8,029 bases of DNA from ZC4RG36 sp964652205 (GCA_964652205.1 CAZZAO010000180.1:1-8029); one strand, 5' to 3'; positions 1 to 6,599 are shown, counted from the stretch's first letter. Program-made: numbers and translations. Notes: generated by a model from the sequence alone, not told the origin.

Positions 1-28
1 CGTACCCGTTTAGTCCGTTTCTATCCAT
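1..28 (-). CDS. Possible start of a downstream gene overlapping the ATPase stop (partial)
   Basis: An ATG at 28-26 on the minus strand opens a frame that stays open to the window edge and reads MDRNGLNGY. It overlaps the last codons of the ATPase gene (ATGGATAG, where TAG is the ATPase stop), the arrangement seen in translationally coupled operon pairs. AAAGG lies only 2 nt before the ATG, closer than a normal Shine-Dalgarno. Nine codons are too few to name a family, and the frame may be open by chance. If real, it would be the operon partner of the ATPase. Confidence 0.2.
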
Positions 29-1361
29 AACCTTTATCGTGGTGGGCTACTAGTAAGTTTGCGTCACCTACCATAGGAAACAAGTCGCGTACATCAAATC
101 CAATATTTGTGATAAACGGCGTCAACGCATCAGAAAACTGCTCTTCACCGAGTAAGGGATGAGTTAATTTGTCGAGAATTTTTGTACCCTCCTCCCCCTT
201 TTTTATTACGATGCGAAATCGATGAAAGGCAGCAGTAGGAAGAAGATACGGACTGTGAGTTGTATAGATAAAGGTTTGCTGTTGTTTATGAACACTGGCT
301 TCAAGTACAGCCAAAATATCCCGCTGTGCCTTAGCATGAAGATAACTACCCGGTTCATCTACCAGAACAACCCTTGAGTAACCTGCCTTTTCTTTATCCC
401 AAGCAGCTAACCTAAGATAAAAAGAGAGGAACCACAGAAATCCCCGACTCCGTTGTTCGGGATACTGATCAGTTTTGTCATGCACATAAAACTGTAACCG
501 CAATTTACCTTCATCACTACGCATAGGTTTTACAGACAAATGTACTGTGTCGCTACCATCTGTTGTTTGCTTCCAATAGCTGAGAAAATCACCTGTTATG
601 TTGGTACTGCGACTTTCCAGATAATTTCGGAGAGCCTTATCCTGACCTGACAAACTTGCAAGCCTGTCGAGATCGAGTTTTGACAAAGCAATAAAGTCAT
701 ATACGGTAACAGGGAGCTTCCCAGAAACTGAATCTATCTTAATGTCTTTACTCGTAGCTGAATCAGCCGGAATTTCAATTTCTATCTCTCTAGGAAGCGT
801 ATCGGCAAAAGTATCAAAATAAACAAATAGGGGCCATAACGGTCGCAAGCTATTAGCGAATTTTTGTGGAGTAAGTGTGGGTAAAGAAGTGACAACTTCC
901 TCCGTATCTTCTACCTTATTATCTACTTCTATTTCTTCGAGAGAGGCTAGTTCTACAATTTCGTTGTCAGCCCATAAGTCAACATATTTCTGATCGAGAC
1001 TGTACTGACCTGTTCTCAAATCACGTGTTATCCATATCTGGTTGGTAAATTCGAGCGATGCACGAACCTTGATCGGAAGACCGGCTTTCTGTTCATCAAG
1101 AAGTTCATCTATTTCTTCAACTGTATATTCAAACAATACCGATACTCTTGGATTAGCATCCAACTTATTCTCTGGCATATAATCTTCAGTAAGCGGCATT
1201 TTCCCAACGTCTAGGTCGAAGTCACGTAATGCCGTCAATATAGCTGTCTTTCCTGCTTCATTCTGTCCAGCTAGAACTGTGATGCCATCAGCTGACAATG
1301 GACAATCTCCACTGTCAAGAATTGACCGGTAATCGTAAATTCGGAATATTCTTGGAATCAT
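21..1361 (-). CDS. OLD-type AAA ATPase lacking a TOPRIM domain (probably truncated)
   Basis: This 446-residue protein is an ABC/SMC-like ATPase of the OLD/RecF-type family (AAA_15/AAA_21 group). Visible motifs are Walker A GQNEAGKT (residues 32-39), an ABC-like signature SRGFLWFLSF (305-314), Walker B VVLVDEP (331-337, D335/E336) and an H-loop TTHSPYLL with H369. After the H-loop the segment FSDALTPFITNIGFD followed by GDANLLV (up to residue 438) matches the linker that in OLD family endonucleases runs into the TOPRIM nuclease signature 'VEGxxD'. Here it ends after only eight more residues (AHHDKGYG). An acidic stretch (about 135-157) sits in the middle. It starts at ATG 1361; no strong Shine-Dalgarno is visible. 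Base composition is markedly more AT-rich than the other genes, suggesting acquisition. Known relatives act in phage defence or DNA processing (OLD, GajA). Whether this one works alone, with a partner to the left, or is a remnant cannot be told here. Confidence 0.85.
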   Translation of the reverse strand: MIPRIFRIYDYRSILDSGDCPLSADGITVLAGQNEAGKTAILTALRDFDLDVGKMPLTEDYMPENKLDANPRVSVLFEYTVEEIDELLDEQKAGLPIKVRASLEFTNQIWITRDLRTGQYSLDQKYVDLWADNEIVELASLEEIEVDNKVEDTEEVVTSLPTLTPQKFANSLRPLWPLFVYFDTFADTLPREIEIEIPADSATSKDIKIDSVSGKLPVTVYDFIALSKLDLDRLASLSGQDKALRNYLESRSTNITGDFLSYWKQTTDGSDTVHLSVKPMRSDEGKLRLQFYVHDKTDQYPEQRSRGFLWFLSFYLRLAAWDKEKAGYSRVVLVDEPGSYLHAKAQRDILAVLEASVHKQQQTFIYTTHSPYLLPTAAFHRFRIVIKKGEEGTKILDKLTHPLLGEEQFSDALTPFITNIGFDVRDLFPMVGDANLLVAHHDKGYG

Positions 1362-1394
1362 TTATAGCCCCAGGGCGTGTAGTGGTATAGTGCG

Positions 1395-1450
1395 ACTCAT
1401 GTATTTTAATAGAGATGCAATAAAATGAAACACATATATAACTTACAAAA
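1395..1450 (-). promoter_or_regulatory. AT-rich candidate promoter region for the ATPase gene
   Basis: Between the terminator and the ATPase start the minus strand is very AT-rich and offers two sigma70-like pairs. One is TTGTAA (1448-1443), 17 nt, then TTTTAT (1425-1420). The other is GTTTCA (1431-1426), 17 nt, then TAAAAT (1408-1403). Both are imperfect and I cannot choose between them. A promoter here is reasonable because a strong terminator lies directly upstream. Confidence 0.35.
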
Positions 1451-1492
1451 ATAAAACGCAACCCGCCCCGTCGATGGACGGGGCGGATTGCG
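1446..1492 (-). terminator. Strong rho-independent terminator after the thioredoxin gene
   Basis: On the minus strand a 16-bp stem (1492-1477 paired with 1472-1457, one T:G wobble, otherwise perfect) closes a 4-nt loop and is followed directly by TTTTATTTTT (1456-1447). It lies 19 bp past the thioredoxin stop. It is also where GC-rich DNA changes to AT-rich DNA, so it insulates the ATPase gene from the upstream transcript. On the plus strand only TTT follows the stem, so termination in that direction should be weaker. Confidence 0.92.
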
Positions 1493-1511
1493 TTTCGAGA
1501 TAATCGACGAA

Positions 1512-2309
1512 TTATTCAGCAGGCTGTTCCTGCTCAGGCTGGGATTCGGCCTGCGGCTGCTCCTGCGCCTCACGCGGGGGGAGCTGGAGCGCAATCGCCT
1601 GCGTAATCAGGTCGCGCATCGACGCTTCCGGCAGCGCCCCCGGCTGATTGAAAACAATCGTCTTTTCCTTGACGACCATCAGGTTGGGGATGCTCTGGAT
1701 GCGGAAAGCCTGCGACAGGCCGGGGTTCTCATCGACGTTAACCTTAGCGACTTTGATCTGGCCGCCAAATTCCTTCGCCATCTTGTCGAGAATCGGGCCG
1801 ACCATCCGACACGGCCCGCACCACTCGGCCCAGAAATCGACGATCACCGGCAGCTCACTGTTCAGCACTTCCTGCTCGAAGGTCTCGTCAGTCACTTTCA
1901 CGGGCGCATCTAAGACGGTCACGGGTTTCTCCTCTGCTTGATTTTGGGTTTGGGCTTCGTCAACATAAGCTTGCGGGTTCTGATCGCGCATCAGGGTTTC
2001 GATGGCTTCAACGGCCAGCGGCAAATCCGTCCCCCAGGGGCGGACGCGCCGCACAATCGCCTCGCCACAGTAGACGCCGATCAGGGTCGGCTTATCGCCT
2101 TCGACGCCGAAACGCGCCGCCGTCTGCGGATTCTCACTCGGATCGATTCGCGCGACGGTCAGCTTCGGGTTCTCGCCCGCCAGCTTATCGAACGCGCTCT
2201 TGAAATCCCCGCGCATCCCTGACCCGTTGGTAAAGAACAGCAGCACGGGCTTATCGGTGTTCAGAAACGAATCGATGGTGGCATCCGTCAGGTTGATCGG
2301 CTCTGGCAT
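1512..2309 (-). CDS. Double thioredoxin-fold protein: degenerate N-domain, active C-domain
   Basis: This 265-residue cytoplasmic protein has two thioredoxin folds and no signal peptide. The C-terminal domain (about 135-243) is a classical thioredoxin: VDFWAEWCGPCRMVGPIL with redox cysteines C164 and C167, and cis-proline P208 in SIPNL. The N-terminal domain (about 5-108) keeps the fold pattern (LLFFTNGSGMRGDF, VARIDPSENPQTAARFGV, cis-Pro in DKPTL at P74), but SGMR (residues 30-33) replaces CxxC, so it cannot do dithiol exchange. Its only cysteine is C81. A Gln/Glu-rich linker (about 109-130) joins the domains, and a Pro/Gln/Glu tail (about 244-265) ends the protein. The expected role is reduction of protein disulfides or holdase-like co-chaperone work, with the N-domain perhaps binding clients; the second part is inference. 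The start at ATG 2309 is supported by GAGG 5 nt upstream (2318-2315). A terminator follows the gene, which appears to be its own unit. Confidence 0.93.
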   Translation of the reverse strand: MPEPINLTDATIDSFLNTDKPVLLFFTNGSGMRGDFKSAFDKLAGENPKLTVARIDPSENPQTAARFGVEGDKPTLIGVYCGEAIVRRVRPWGTDLPLAVEAIETLMRDQNPQAYVDEAQTQNQAEEKPVTVLDAPVKVTDETFEQEVLNSELPVIVDFWAEWCGPCRMVGPILDKMAKEFGGQIKVAKVNVDENPGLSQAFRIQSIPNLMVVKEKTIVFNQPGALPEASMRDLITQAIALQLPPREAQEQPQAESQPEQEQPAE

Positions 2310-2473
2310 TTCGACCTCGCAACAAACTGATTTAGTCGGGACAGCGCAACACGCAGCCTGAGTCGGGCGCGTTCGACAGTATTCAGACGCCGCCTCATTG
2401 TAAACCTTACGTCGTCAATCGACGTCGCTGGACAGGACAGCCTGCGCCCCTATCAGCCCTCGCAGACGGTGAA
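2310..2473 (-). promoter_or_regulatory. Intergenic region with candidate promoter and inverted repeat upstream of the thioredoxin gene
   Basis: This gap of 164 bp separates the LysM gene from the thioredoxin gene. On the minus strand TTTACA (2404-2399), 17 nt, then TACTGT (2381-2376) is a weak sigma70-like pair. Just upstream of it lies a perfect 6-bp inverted repeat, ACGTCG / CGACGT with a 5-nt spacer (2409-2425). It has no T-run, so it is more likely an operator-like site than a terminator. The Shine-Dalgarno GAGG is at 2318-2315. All of this is pattern reading only. Confidence 0.3.
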
Positions 2474-3280
2474 TCAACCGTTATTGACCACGAGAATCGG
2501 GTCGGTCGAGGCGGTTATGCTGCCCGCGCCGGTCGCTGTCGCCCAGATATTCGCCCGGAATGGCGTCGTCGGGACAGTCCAGATCAGCGTCGCGCCATCG
2601 GTCAGGTTGGTATCAGTCCCAAGCACGGTCGGCGCTGCCGCCGAGTCGAGGATCGACAGGTAGAAGGTGACGCCGGTCGCGTGGTCAACGCCCTGCGCCC
2701 GCACCGTGATCGTCCCCGGCGCGATCATGTAGGCGCCATTACTGGTCAGCGCCGGTTCGACCAGCACGAAGCCAATCTGCGCTGGCTCGACGCCGGGCGC
2801 GGCGGTCAGGGCGGGAGCGACGGTCACGACGACTGAGCCGCCGGGCAGATAGATGACCTGACCGACGTTGATGATGTCCGGCGTGGACAGGCAGTTACCG
2901 ATAATCAGGTCGGTCAGGGCGACATTGCGAGCAATCGCCAGCACGCCGAGCGTATCGCCAGCCTGGACGGCGTAGGGCTGCCAGTCGGTACGTACCTGAC
3001 AGTTAAGCGGCAGCGAAACCGTCAGCGGAATATAAGCCGTAGCAGGCGGGACGTAAATTGGGGCCGTCGGCGGCGTAATCACGACCGTCGGCGGCGTCGG
3101 CGTGACCACGACCTGATTGATGATGACCGGGCCGGTCGAGCCATCCGGCGGGACGAGCGTGGCCGTCGGGATCGGCAGTGAAGTCGGGGGCGTGCCAGCC
3201 AGCGAGCAGGCAACGGCAGCGAGGGCGAGACCTGCGACGACGGCAAGCGCCCGCAGGTGGGTGAGCGATGTCCAGAACAT
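2474..3280 (-). CDS. LysM-domain lipoprotein, secreted
   Basis: This 268-residue exported protein begins with a signal sequence (residues 1-24, hydrophobic ALAVVAGLALAAVA) ending in a lipobox-like AVAC with C25, so it is probably a lipid-anchored surface protein. A low-complexity Pro/Thr/Val linker (about 29-90) follows. A single LysM module (about 102-146: YAVQAGDTLGVLAIARNV through INVGQVIYLP) should bind peptidoglycan or related GlcNAc polymers. Cysteines C94 and C129 bracket and enter the LysM and could form a disulfide, which fits an extracytoplasmic location. The C-terminal part (about 160-268) is beta-rich (ITVRAQGVDHATGVTFYLSI) and resembles an Ig-like or sugar-binding fold that I cannot name. 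The start at ATG 3280 is the only one possible nearby because an in-frame TAG lies 6 nt upstream; GGAAGG is 11 nt before it. Proteins of this layout are frequent in Chloroflexota; the exact role is unknown. Confidence 0.88.
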   Translation of the reverse strand: MFWTSLTHLRALAVVAGLALAAVACSLAGTPPTSLPIPTATLVPPDGSTGPVIINQVVVTPTPPTVVITPPTAPIYVPPATAYIPLTVSLPLNCQVRTDWQPYAVQAGDTLGVLAIARNVALTDLIIGNCLSTPDIINVGQVIYLPGGSVVVTVAPALTAAPGVEPAQIGFVLVEPALTSNGAYMIAPGTITVRAQGVDHATGVTFYLSILDSAAAPTVLGTDTNLTDGATLIWTVPTTPFRANIWATATGAGSITASTDPILVVNNG

Positions 3281-3316
3281 GAGCGGCTACGCCTTCCAAT
3301 AGGCACACACACCCTT

Positions 3317-3325
3317 ATTCTAGCA
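3317..3325 (-). promoter_or_regulatory. Candidate extended -10 promoter for the LysM gene
   Basis: On the minus strand TGCTAGAAT is an extended -10 element (TGnTATAAT with one mismatch) about 36 nt upstream of the LysM start, giving a short leader. No good -35 element is visible, as is common for extended -10 promoters. The surrounding intergenic bases are AT-rich and include the palindrome GTTAAATTAAC at 3339-3349. No terminator hairpin is seen between the CDF stop and this site, so read-through from the CDF gene is also possible. Confidence 0.4.
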
Positions 3326-3353
3326 GGAAATATTTAGGGTTAAATTAACACAC

Positions 3354-4745
3354 CTAGAGGGATGGCGAATTGGTCTCCGGCTCGGCGTGAATCGTCACCC
3401 GTTCCAGCTCAGGCAGCTCGGTTCGGAGCAGGATTTCGGCGGACTCGGTAAATTCATGCGCGGCCTCGACGGTGATGTTGGCCGGCATGGTGACGTGCAG
3501 CGCCAGCGCGTAGCCGTCGTCCTGCGGCGTCACGCGCAGATGATGCCAGTGACTGCGCGGAAAATGGACGCGCAGCAGGCTCTCGGCGCGCGCGGCGAGG
3601 GCGTCAGCATCGCTCAGGCTGGCAGCATCCTGCGTCTCGACGAAGGCCGGTTCGATATGCGTGACGACGTCGGCCACGTCCGGCAGGCTGGCGCGGATAT
3701 TCTGTTCCAGCCGCGTCACCTGATCGTGCGCCGAAGCGAGGGTCTGCCCCGGCGGCACTTCGACATGCAGATCGAGCATTTTGCCGGCAGGGCCTTCGCT
3801 GACACGCACTTCGTGAGTCGACAGGCCGAGCGCGTCGGCACGGGCGCGAGCCGTCAGCGCGTAGTCCGGCACAGCTTCCTGTTCGGGGACGAAATGCACC
3901 TCGACTTCGGCCACGCCGTCAAGGTGATCGACCACCTTCTCGCGGATGGCATCGGCAATCGCAGCGCTGCGGTCGGCGGTCGTCTCCGGCGCAATCTGCA
4001 CGTCGATGTCCACGTAGGCCGCGTCAGCCGGGCCGCGACTGCGGACGCGGACGACGCGCTGCACCGCCGGCACGTCCGCCGCCAGCGCCGTCAACTCATC
4101 GGGCGCGTAGGGCGCAGCATCGACGAGGACGCTGCTGGTCTGGCGCAGCACCTGCCACGCGGCGCGGACGATGACGACGACGATGATGAGCGCGGCCAGC
4201 GGGTCGATCCACGTCCAGCCGAACAGCGCGACCAGGATGGTGCTGATGATGACGGAAATCGTCACGATCACGTCCGCGCTGGTATTGGCGGCGTCGGCCA
4301 GCAGCACTTCAGAACGAAGCCGCTGGCCCTCGCGCCGCTCATAACGGCTGAGAAACAGGTTGACGGTCAGCGTCGCCAGCAGAACAACGATCACAGGCGG
4401 CGTGACGAGCGGCGTTTCCGGCGTCAACAGGCGGCTGACCGCCTCGCGGACGATCTCCCACGCCGTGAGCAGCAGCAGCGCACCGATCAGCAGCGCCGCC
4501 AGCGTCTCATAGCGCCGATGGCCGTAAGGGTGATCGGCGTCGGCGGGCTTGTCGGCCACACGAATCGCCACCAGCCCGACCACGTTGGCGAGGCCGTCAA
4601 TCAGCGAGTGAAAGCCGTCGGCAGTGATCGCCAGCACGCCGGTCGCCAGACCAATGACAATCTTGCCGAGAGCGACGACAAAATTGAGCGTCATCGTGAC
4701 CAGCAGCACGTGCTGTACCTGCTGCCGTGTGTCTGATAGGTGCAT
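3354..4745 (-). CDS. Cation diffusion facilitator (CDF) transporter with three tandem cytoplasmic domains
   Basis: This 463-residue CDF transporter exports divalent metal ions in exchange for protons. The membrane part (about 1-205) has six helices with the family hallmarks: TADGFHSLIDG in TM2 (H46, D50), the loop motif DHPYGHRRYE (71-80), and ADAANTSADV in TM5 (N154, D158). At the TM5 metal position most relatives carry His (ADAxHTxSD); Asn here means the metal preference cannot be assumed to be zinc. A usual CDF has one C-terminal dimerisation domain and about 300 residues. Here three successive ferredoxin-like segments are visible (about 210-288, 295-368, 378-456), each with a beta strand such as YVDIDVQI, MLDLHVEV or YALALHVTM and each ending in V.VHFVPE / VVTHIEPA / VTIHAEPE. 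The start at ATG 4745 has GGAG 8 nt upstream. It is divergent from the kinase gene. Confidence 0.95.
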   Translation of the reverse strand: MHLSDTRQQVQHVLLVTMTLNFVVALGKIVIGLATGVLAITADGFHSLIDGLANVVGLVAIRVADKPADADHPYGHRRYETLAALLIGALLLLTAWEIVREAVSRLLTPETPLVTPPVIVVLLATLTVNLFLSRYERREGQRLRSEVLLADAANTSADVIVTISVIISTILVALFGWTWIDPLAALIIVVVIVRAAWQVLRQTSSVLVDAAPYAPDELTALAADVPAVQRVVRVRSRGPADAAYVDIDVQIAPETTADRSAAIADAIREKVVDHLDGVAEVEVHFVPEQEAVPDYALTARARADALGLSTHEVRVSEGPAGKMLDLHVEVPPGQTLASAHDQVTRLEQNIRASLPDVADVVTHIEPAFVETQDAASLSDADALAARAESLLRVHFPRSHWHHLRVTPQDDGYALALHVTMPANITVEAAHEFTESAEILLRTELPELERVTIHAEPETNSPSL

Positions 4746-4777
4746 TGCCCGGACTCCAAAGCATTAACAGCAACTTC

Positions 4778-4807
4778 ATCTTAGGCGCAGGAGTCCCGTT
4801 TAGACAA
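4778..4807 (-). promoter_or_regulatory. Weak candidate promoter for the CDF gene
   Basis: On the minus strand TTGTCT (4807-4802), 18 nt, then TAAGAT (4783-4778) matches the sigma70 consensus at four of six bases in each hexamer. It would give a leader of roughly 25-30 nt carrying the GGAG Shine-Dalgarno at 4757-4754. The whole 4746-4910 gap is AT-rich compared with its flanks. I see no clear metal-regulator operator. Confidence 0.3.
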
Positions 4808-4880
4808 TCGTTTTCAAAAAATTCAGGCTAAATTAGGGAAAGATTTAGCATCATCAAACTATTTAGCCCTGTGTTGACGA

Positions 4881-4886
4881 TATAAT
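4881..4886 (+). promoter_or_regulatory. Consensus -10 box (TATAAT) for the histidine kinase gene
   Basis: An exact TATAAT lies 24 nt before the TTG and 39 nt before the ATG start candidates. The proper -35 position (about 4858-4863) is poor. A TTGACG lies just one base upstream of the -10 (4874-4879), too close to act as its -35. Transcription would begin near 4893, leaving a very short leader without an obvious Shine-Dalgarno. Confidence 0.5.
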
Positions 4887-4925
4887 TTCTAAGAGACAGT
4901 TATCTATTGATTGAGTACGTTCCCC

Positions 4926-6599
4926 ATGACTCCAACCTCTCTCAGGATGCGGCTTCTGACGCTCGCGCTGGTTGTTGCGCCGATCCTCGTCTACATCGCC
5001 CTGCGCCTGAATCCACCCAGCAATCAGATGTGGGGAACGGCCATCTTCCACTTCTATATTGTCTCCTACACCAGTCTGGTAGCGCTGGTGGTGGCAATTC
5101 TGATCTTCAGCGGCATTGGCGCGGAACAGACGAGGCCGTTAATCGTGGCGATGCTGTTCCTGACGATGGCGGGATTCTTCTTCATCCACGGTTTTACGAC
5201 GCCGGGGGTGCTACTCGGCACGAACGAGGCAGTAAGCTGGGCGGTGCAGATCAGCCTTTCGAGCGGCGCGCTGCTGGCAGCGCTCACCCGCGTCGATTGG
5301 AAGCCGGAAGCGAAAGCCTGGATGTCGCGCTACCGCCACCGTTTCTGGCTGGCGCTGATCGCCGTCTACCTGATTTTTCTGTGGGTCGCCTTCACTTTCC
5401 CCACCACGCTGGCGGCGCTGCAATCCGCCATGCCGCGCGTGCTGCTGGTGCTGGTGACGATTGGGGCCTACCTGTGGAGCGCAGGGTCATGGTGGCAGTC
5501 TTACCGGCAGAAACCGGCGCGGCTGTCACTGGCGCTGACGATTGGCCTGTGCTGGCTGGCGCTGGCGCAGGTCAGCCTGTACGAAGCGCCGCAGCTTTCC
5601 CCGCCGTGGTGGATGTATCATATCCTGATGCTCGGCGCGTTCATCATCGCCATGCGCGCCATCCTGCTCGACTACGAGGGCGTGCGCGACTTTCACCTGA
5701 CACGCTACTTCGCCGCGACTGGGATTCTGGTCAGTATGCCGCTGGTCGCCCTCATCACTGAATTCACCGTTCGCAGCAGCGGCATCAACGCGCTGCGCTG
5801 GCCGATCTTCAGTATGAGCCTGCTCGTCCTGATCGCGCTGCTGGCCGTCCTACTGCTGATCGTCGAGCGGGCGCGGCGCATCATCAGCGAGCGCACAGCC
5901 GCGCTTCAGGCAGAAAAACAGTGGCGCGCCGACATGACCAGCCTGATCGTCCATGACCTGAAAACACCGCTGACCTCGATCTTCCTCAATTTCGATTTGA
6001 TGCTCGGCGGGCGGCTCGGCCCGATCAGCGACATCCAGAAGCAGCGGATGGGATACGCGCGGCGCAGCGCCGAAAATATGGTCAGCCTGATCGACAACCT
6101 GCTCGACGTCGAAAAGATCGAGGCCGGGTCGCTCGATCTGGCGCGGATGCCCTGCGACCTGCGCTCGCTGCTGACGGGCAGCATCGACGCTGTCCGGGGA
6201 TTGAGCGAGGAGCAGAAAATCGCCCTGTCGAGCGCGATTGCCGACGACCTGCCGCTGGTCAGGGTCGATGCCACGCTGATGCGCCGGGTGATGCAGAACC
6301 TGCTCGGCAACGCCATCAAGTTCACGCCGGAAAACGGCCATATTCACGTCGAGGCGCTGGTCGATCACGAGGCCGTCGTCATCCGCACCAGCGACAGCGG
6401 CCCCGGCGTCCCGGCAAACGAGCGCGACCACATCTTTGAGAAGTTTCAGCAGGCGAAAAATACGGTGCGCGGCGGCTACGGTCTGGGGCTGACGCTGTGC
6501 AAGCTGGTGGTCGAGGCACACGGGGGGCGCATCTGGGTCGAGGATGCGCCGGGGGGCGGCAGTCGTTTCGTCTTCAGCCTGCCGATGGGGGCAACTTAA
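4926..6599 (+). CDS. Membrane sensor histidine kinase, orphan, about ten N-terminal helices
   Basis: This protein of about 557 residues senses an unknown signal and should autophosphorylate on histidine. Counting from ATG 4926, about ten hydrophobic segments fill residues 11-313 with almost no extracytoplasmic domain. A short helical linker and a HisKA domain (H-box IVHDLKTPLTSI, phosphoacceptor H343, about 333-398) follow. The HATPase_c domain has N-box MQNLLGNAIKFTP (N458, N462), G1 DSGPG (490-494), F-box IFEKF and G2 GGYGLGL (516-522), all intact. Histidines sit in or at the helices in FHFYIVS (H42), FIHGFTTPGVL (H88) and WWMYHILM (H232); they could bind a metal or heme, which is inference. 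No response regulator lies next to it. The start is uncertain: TTG 4911 would add five residues, and neither codon has a clear Shine-Dalgarno; I prefer the ATG. Confidence 0.93.
   Translation: MTPTSLRMRLLTLALVVAPILVYIALRLNPPSNQMWGTAIFHFYIVSYTSLVALVVAILIFSGIGAEQTRPLIVAMLFLTMAGFFFIHGFTTPGVLLGTNEAVSWAVQISLSSGALLAALTRVDWKPEAKAWMSRYRHRFWLALIAVYLIFLWVAFTFPTTLAALQSAMPRVLLVLVTIGAYLWSAGSWWQSYRQKPARLSLALTIGLCWLALAQVSLYEAPQLSPPWWMYHILMLGAFIIAMRAILLDYEGVRDFHLTRYFAATGILVSMPLVALITEFTVRSSGINALRWPIFSMSLLVLIALLAVLLLIVERARRIISERTAALQAEKQWRADMTSLIVHDLKTPLTSIFLNFDLMLGGRLGPISDIQKQRMGYARRSAENMVSLIDNLLDVEKIEAGSLDLARMPCDLRSLLTGSIDAVRGLSEEQKIALSSAIADDLPLVRVDATLMRRVMQNLLGNAIKFTPENGHIHVEALVDHEAVVIRTSDSGPGVPANERDHIFEKFQQAKNTVRGGYGLGLTLCKLVVEAHGGRIWVEDAPGGGSRFVFSLPMGAT

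Noticed and set aside
1457..1492. Hairpin as an attachment site or transposon end
   Set aside because: The perfect stem followed by a T-rich run directly past a stop codon is fully explained by a rho-independent terminator.
1488..1941. Plus-strand frames opposite the thioredoxin gene
   Set aside because: They are antisense to the CGPC thioredoxin domain, with composition typical of shadow frames and no motif.
4168..4190. GAC/GAT trinucleotide-like tract
   Set aside because: It encodes a Val/Ile-rich membrane helix (VVVIV) of the CDF on the other strand, so the repetition comes from coding, not from a microsatellite.
3387..4736. 449-codon open frame on the plus strand opposite the CDF gene
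   Set aside because: It is rich in Arg, Asp, Gln and His with low complexity (runs of D and R), as expected for the antisense of a GC-rich gene. The opposite strand has a clear CDF protein.
4874..4886. TTGACG followed by TATAAT as a complete sigma70 promoter
   Set aside because: The two hexamers are separated by one base, so they cannot act together as -35 and -10; only the TATAAT is kept as a candidate.
4907..5761. 284-codon plus-strand frame overlapping the kinase N-terminus
   Set aside because: It is an out-of-frame reading of the membrane region, rich in Arg, Gly and Ala, and lacks the helices and motifs of the true frame.
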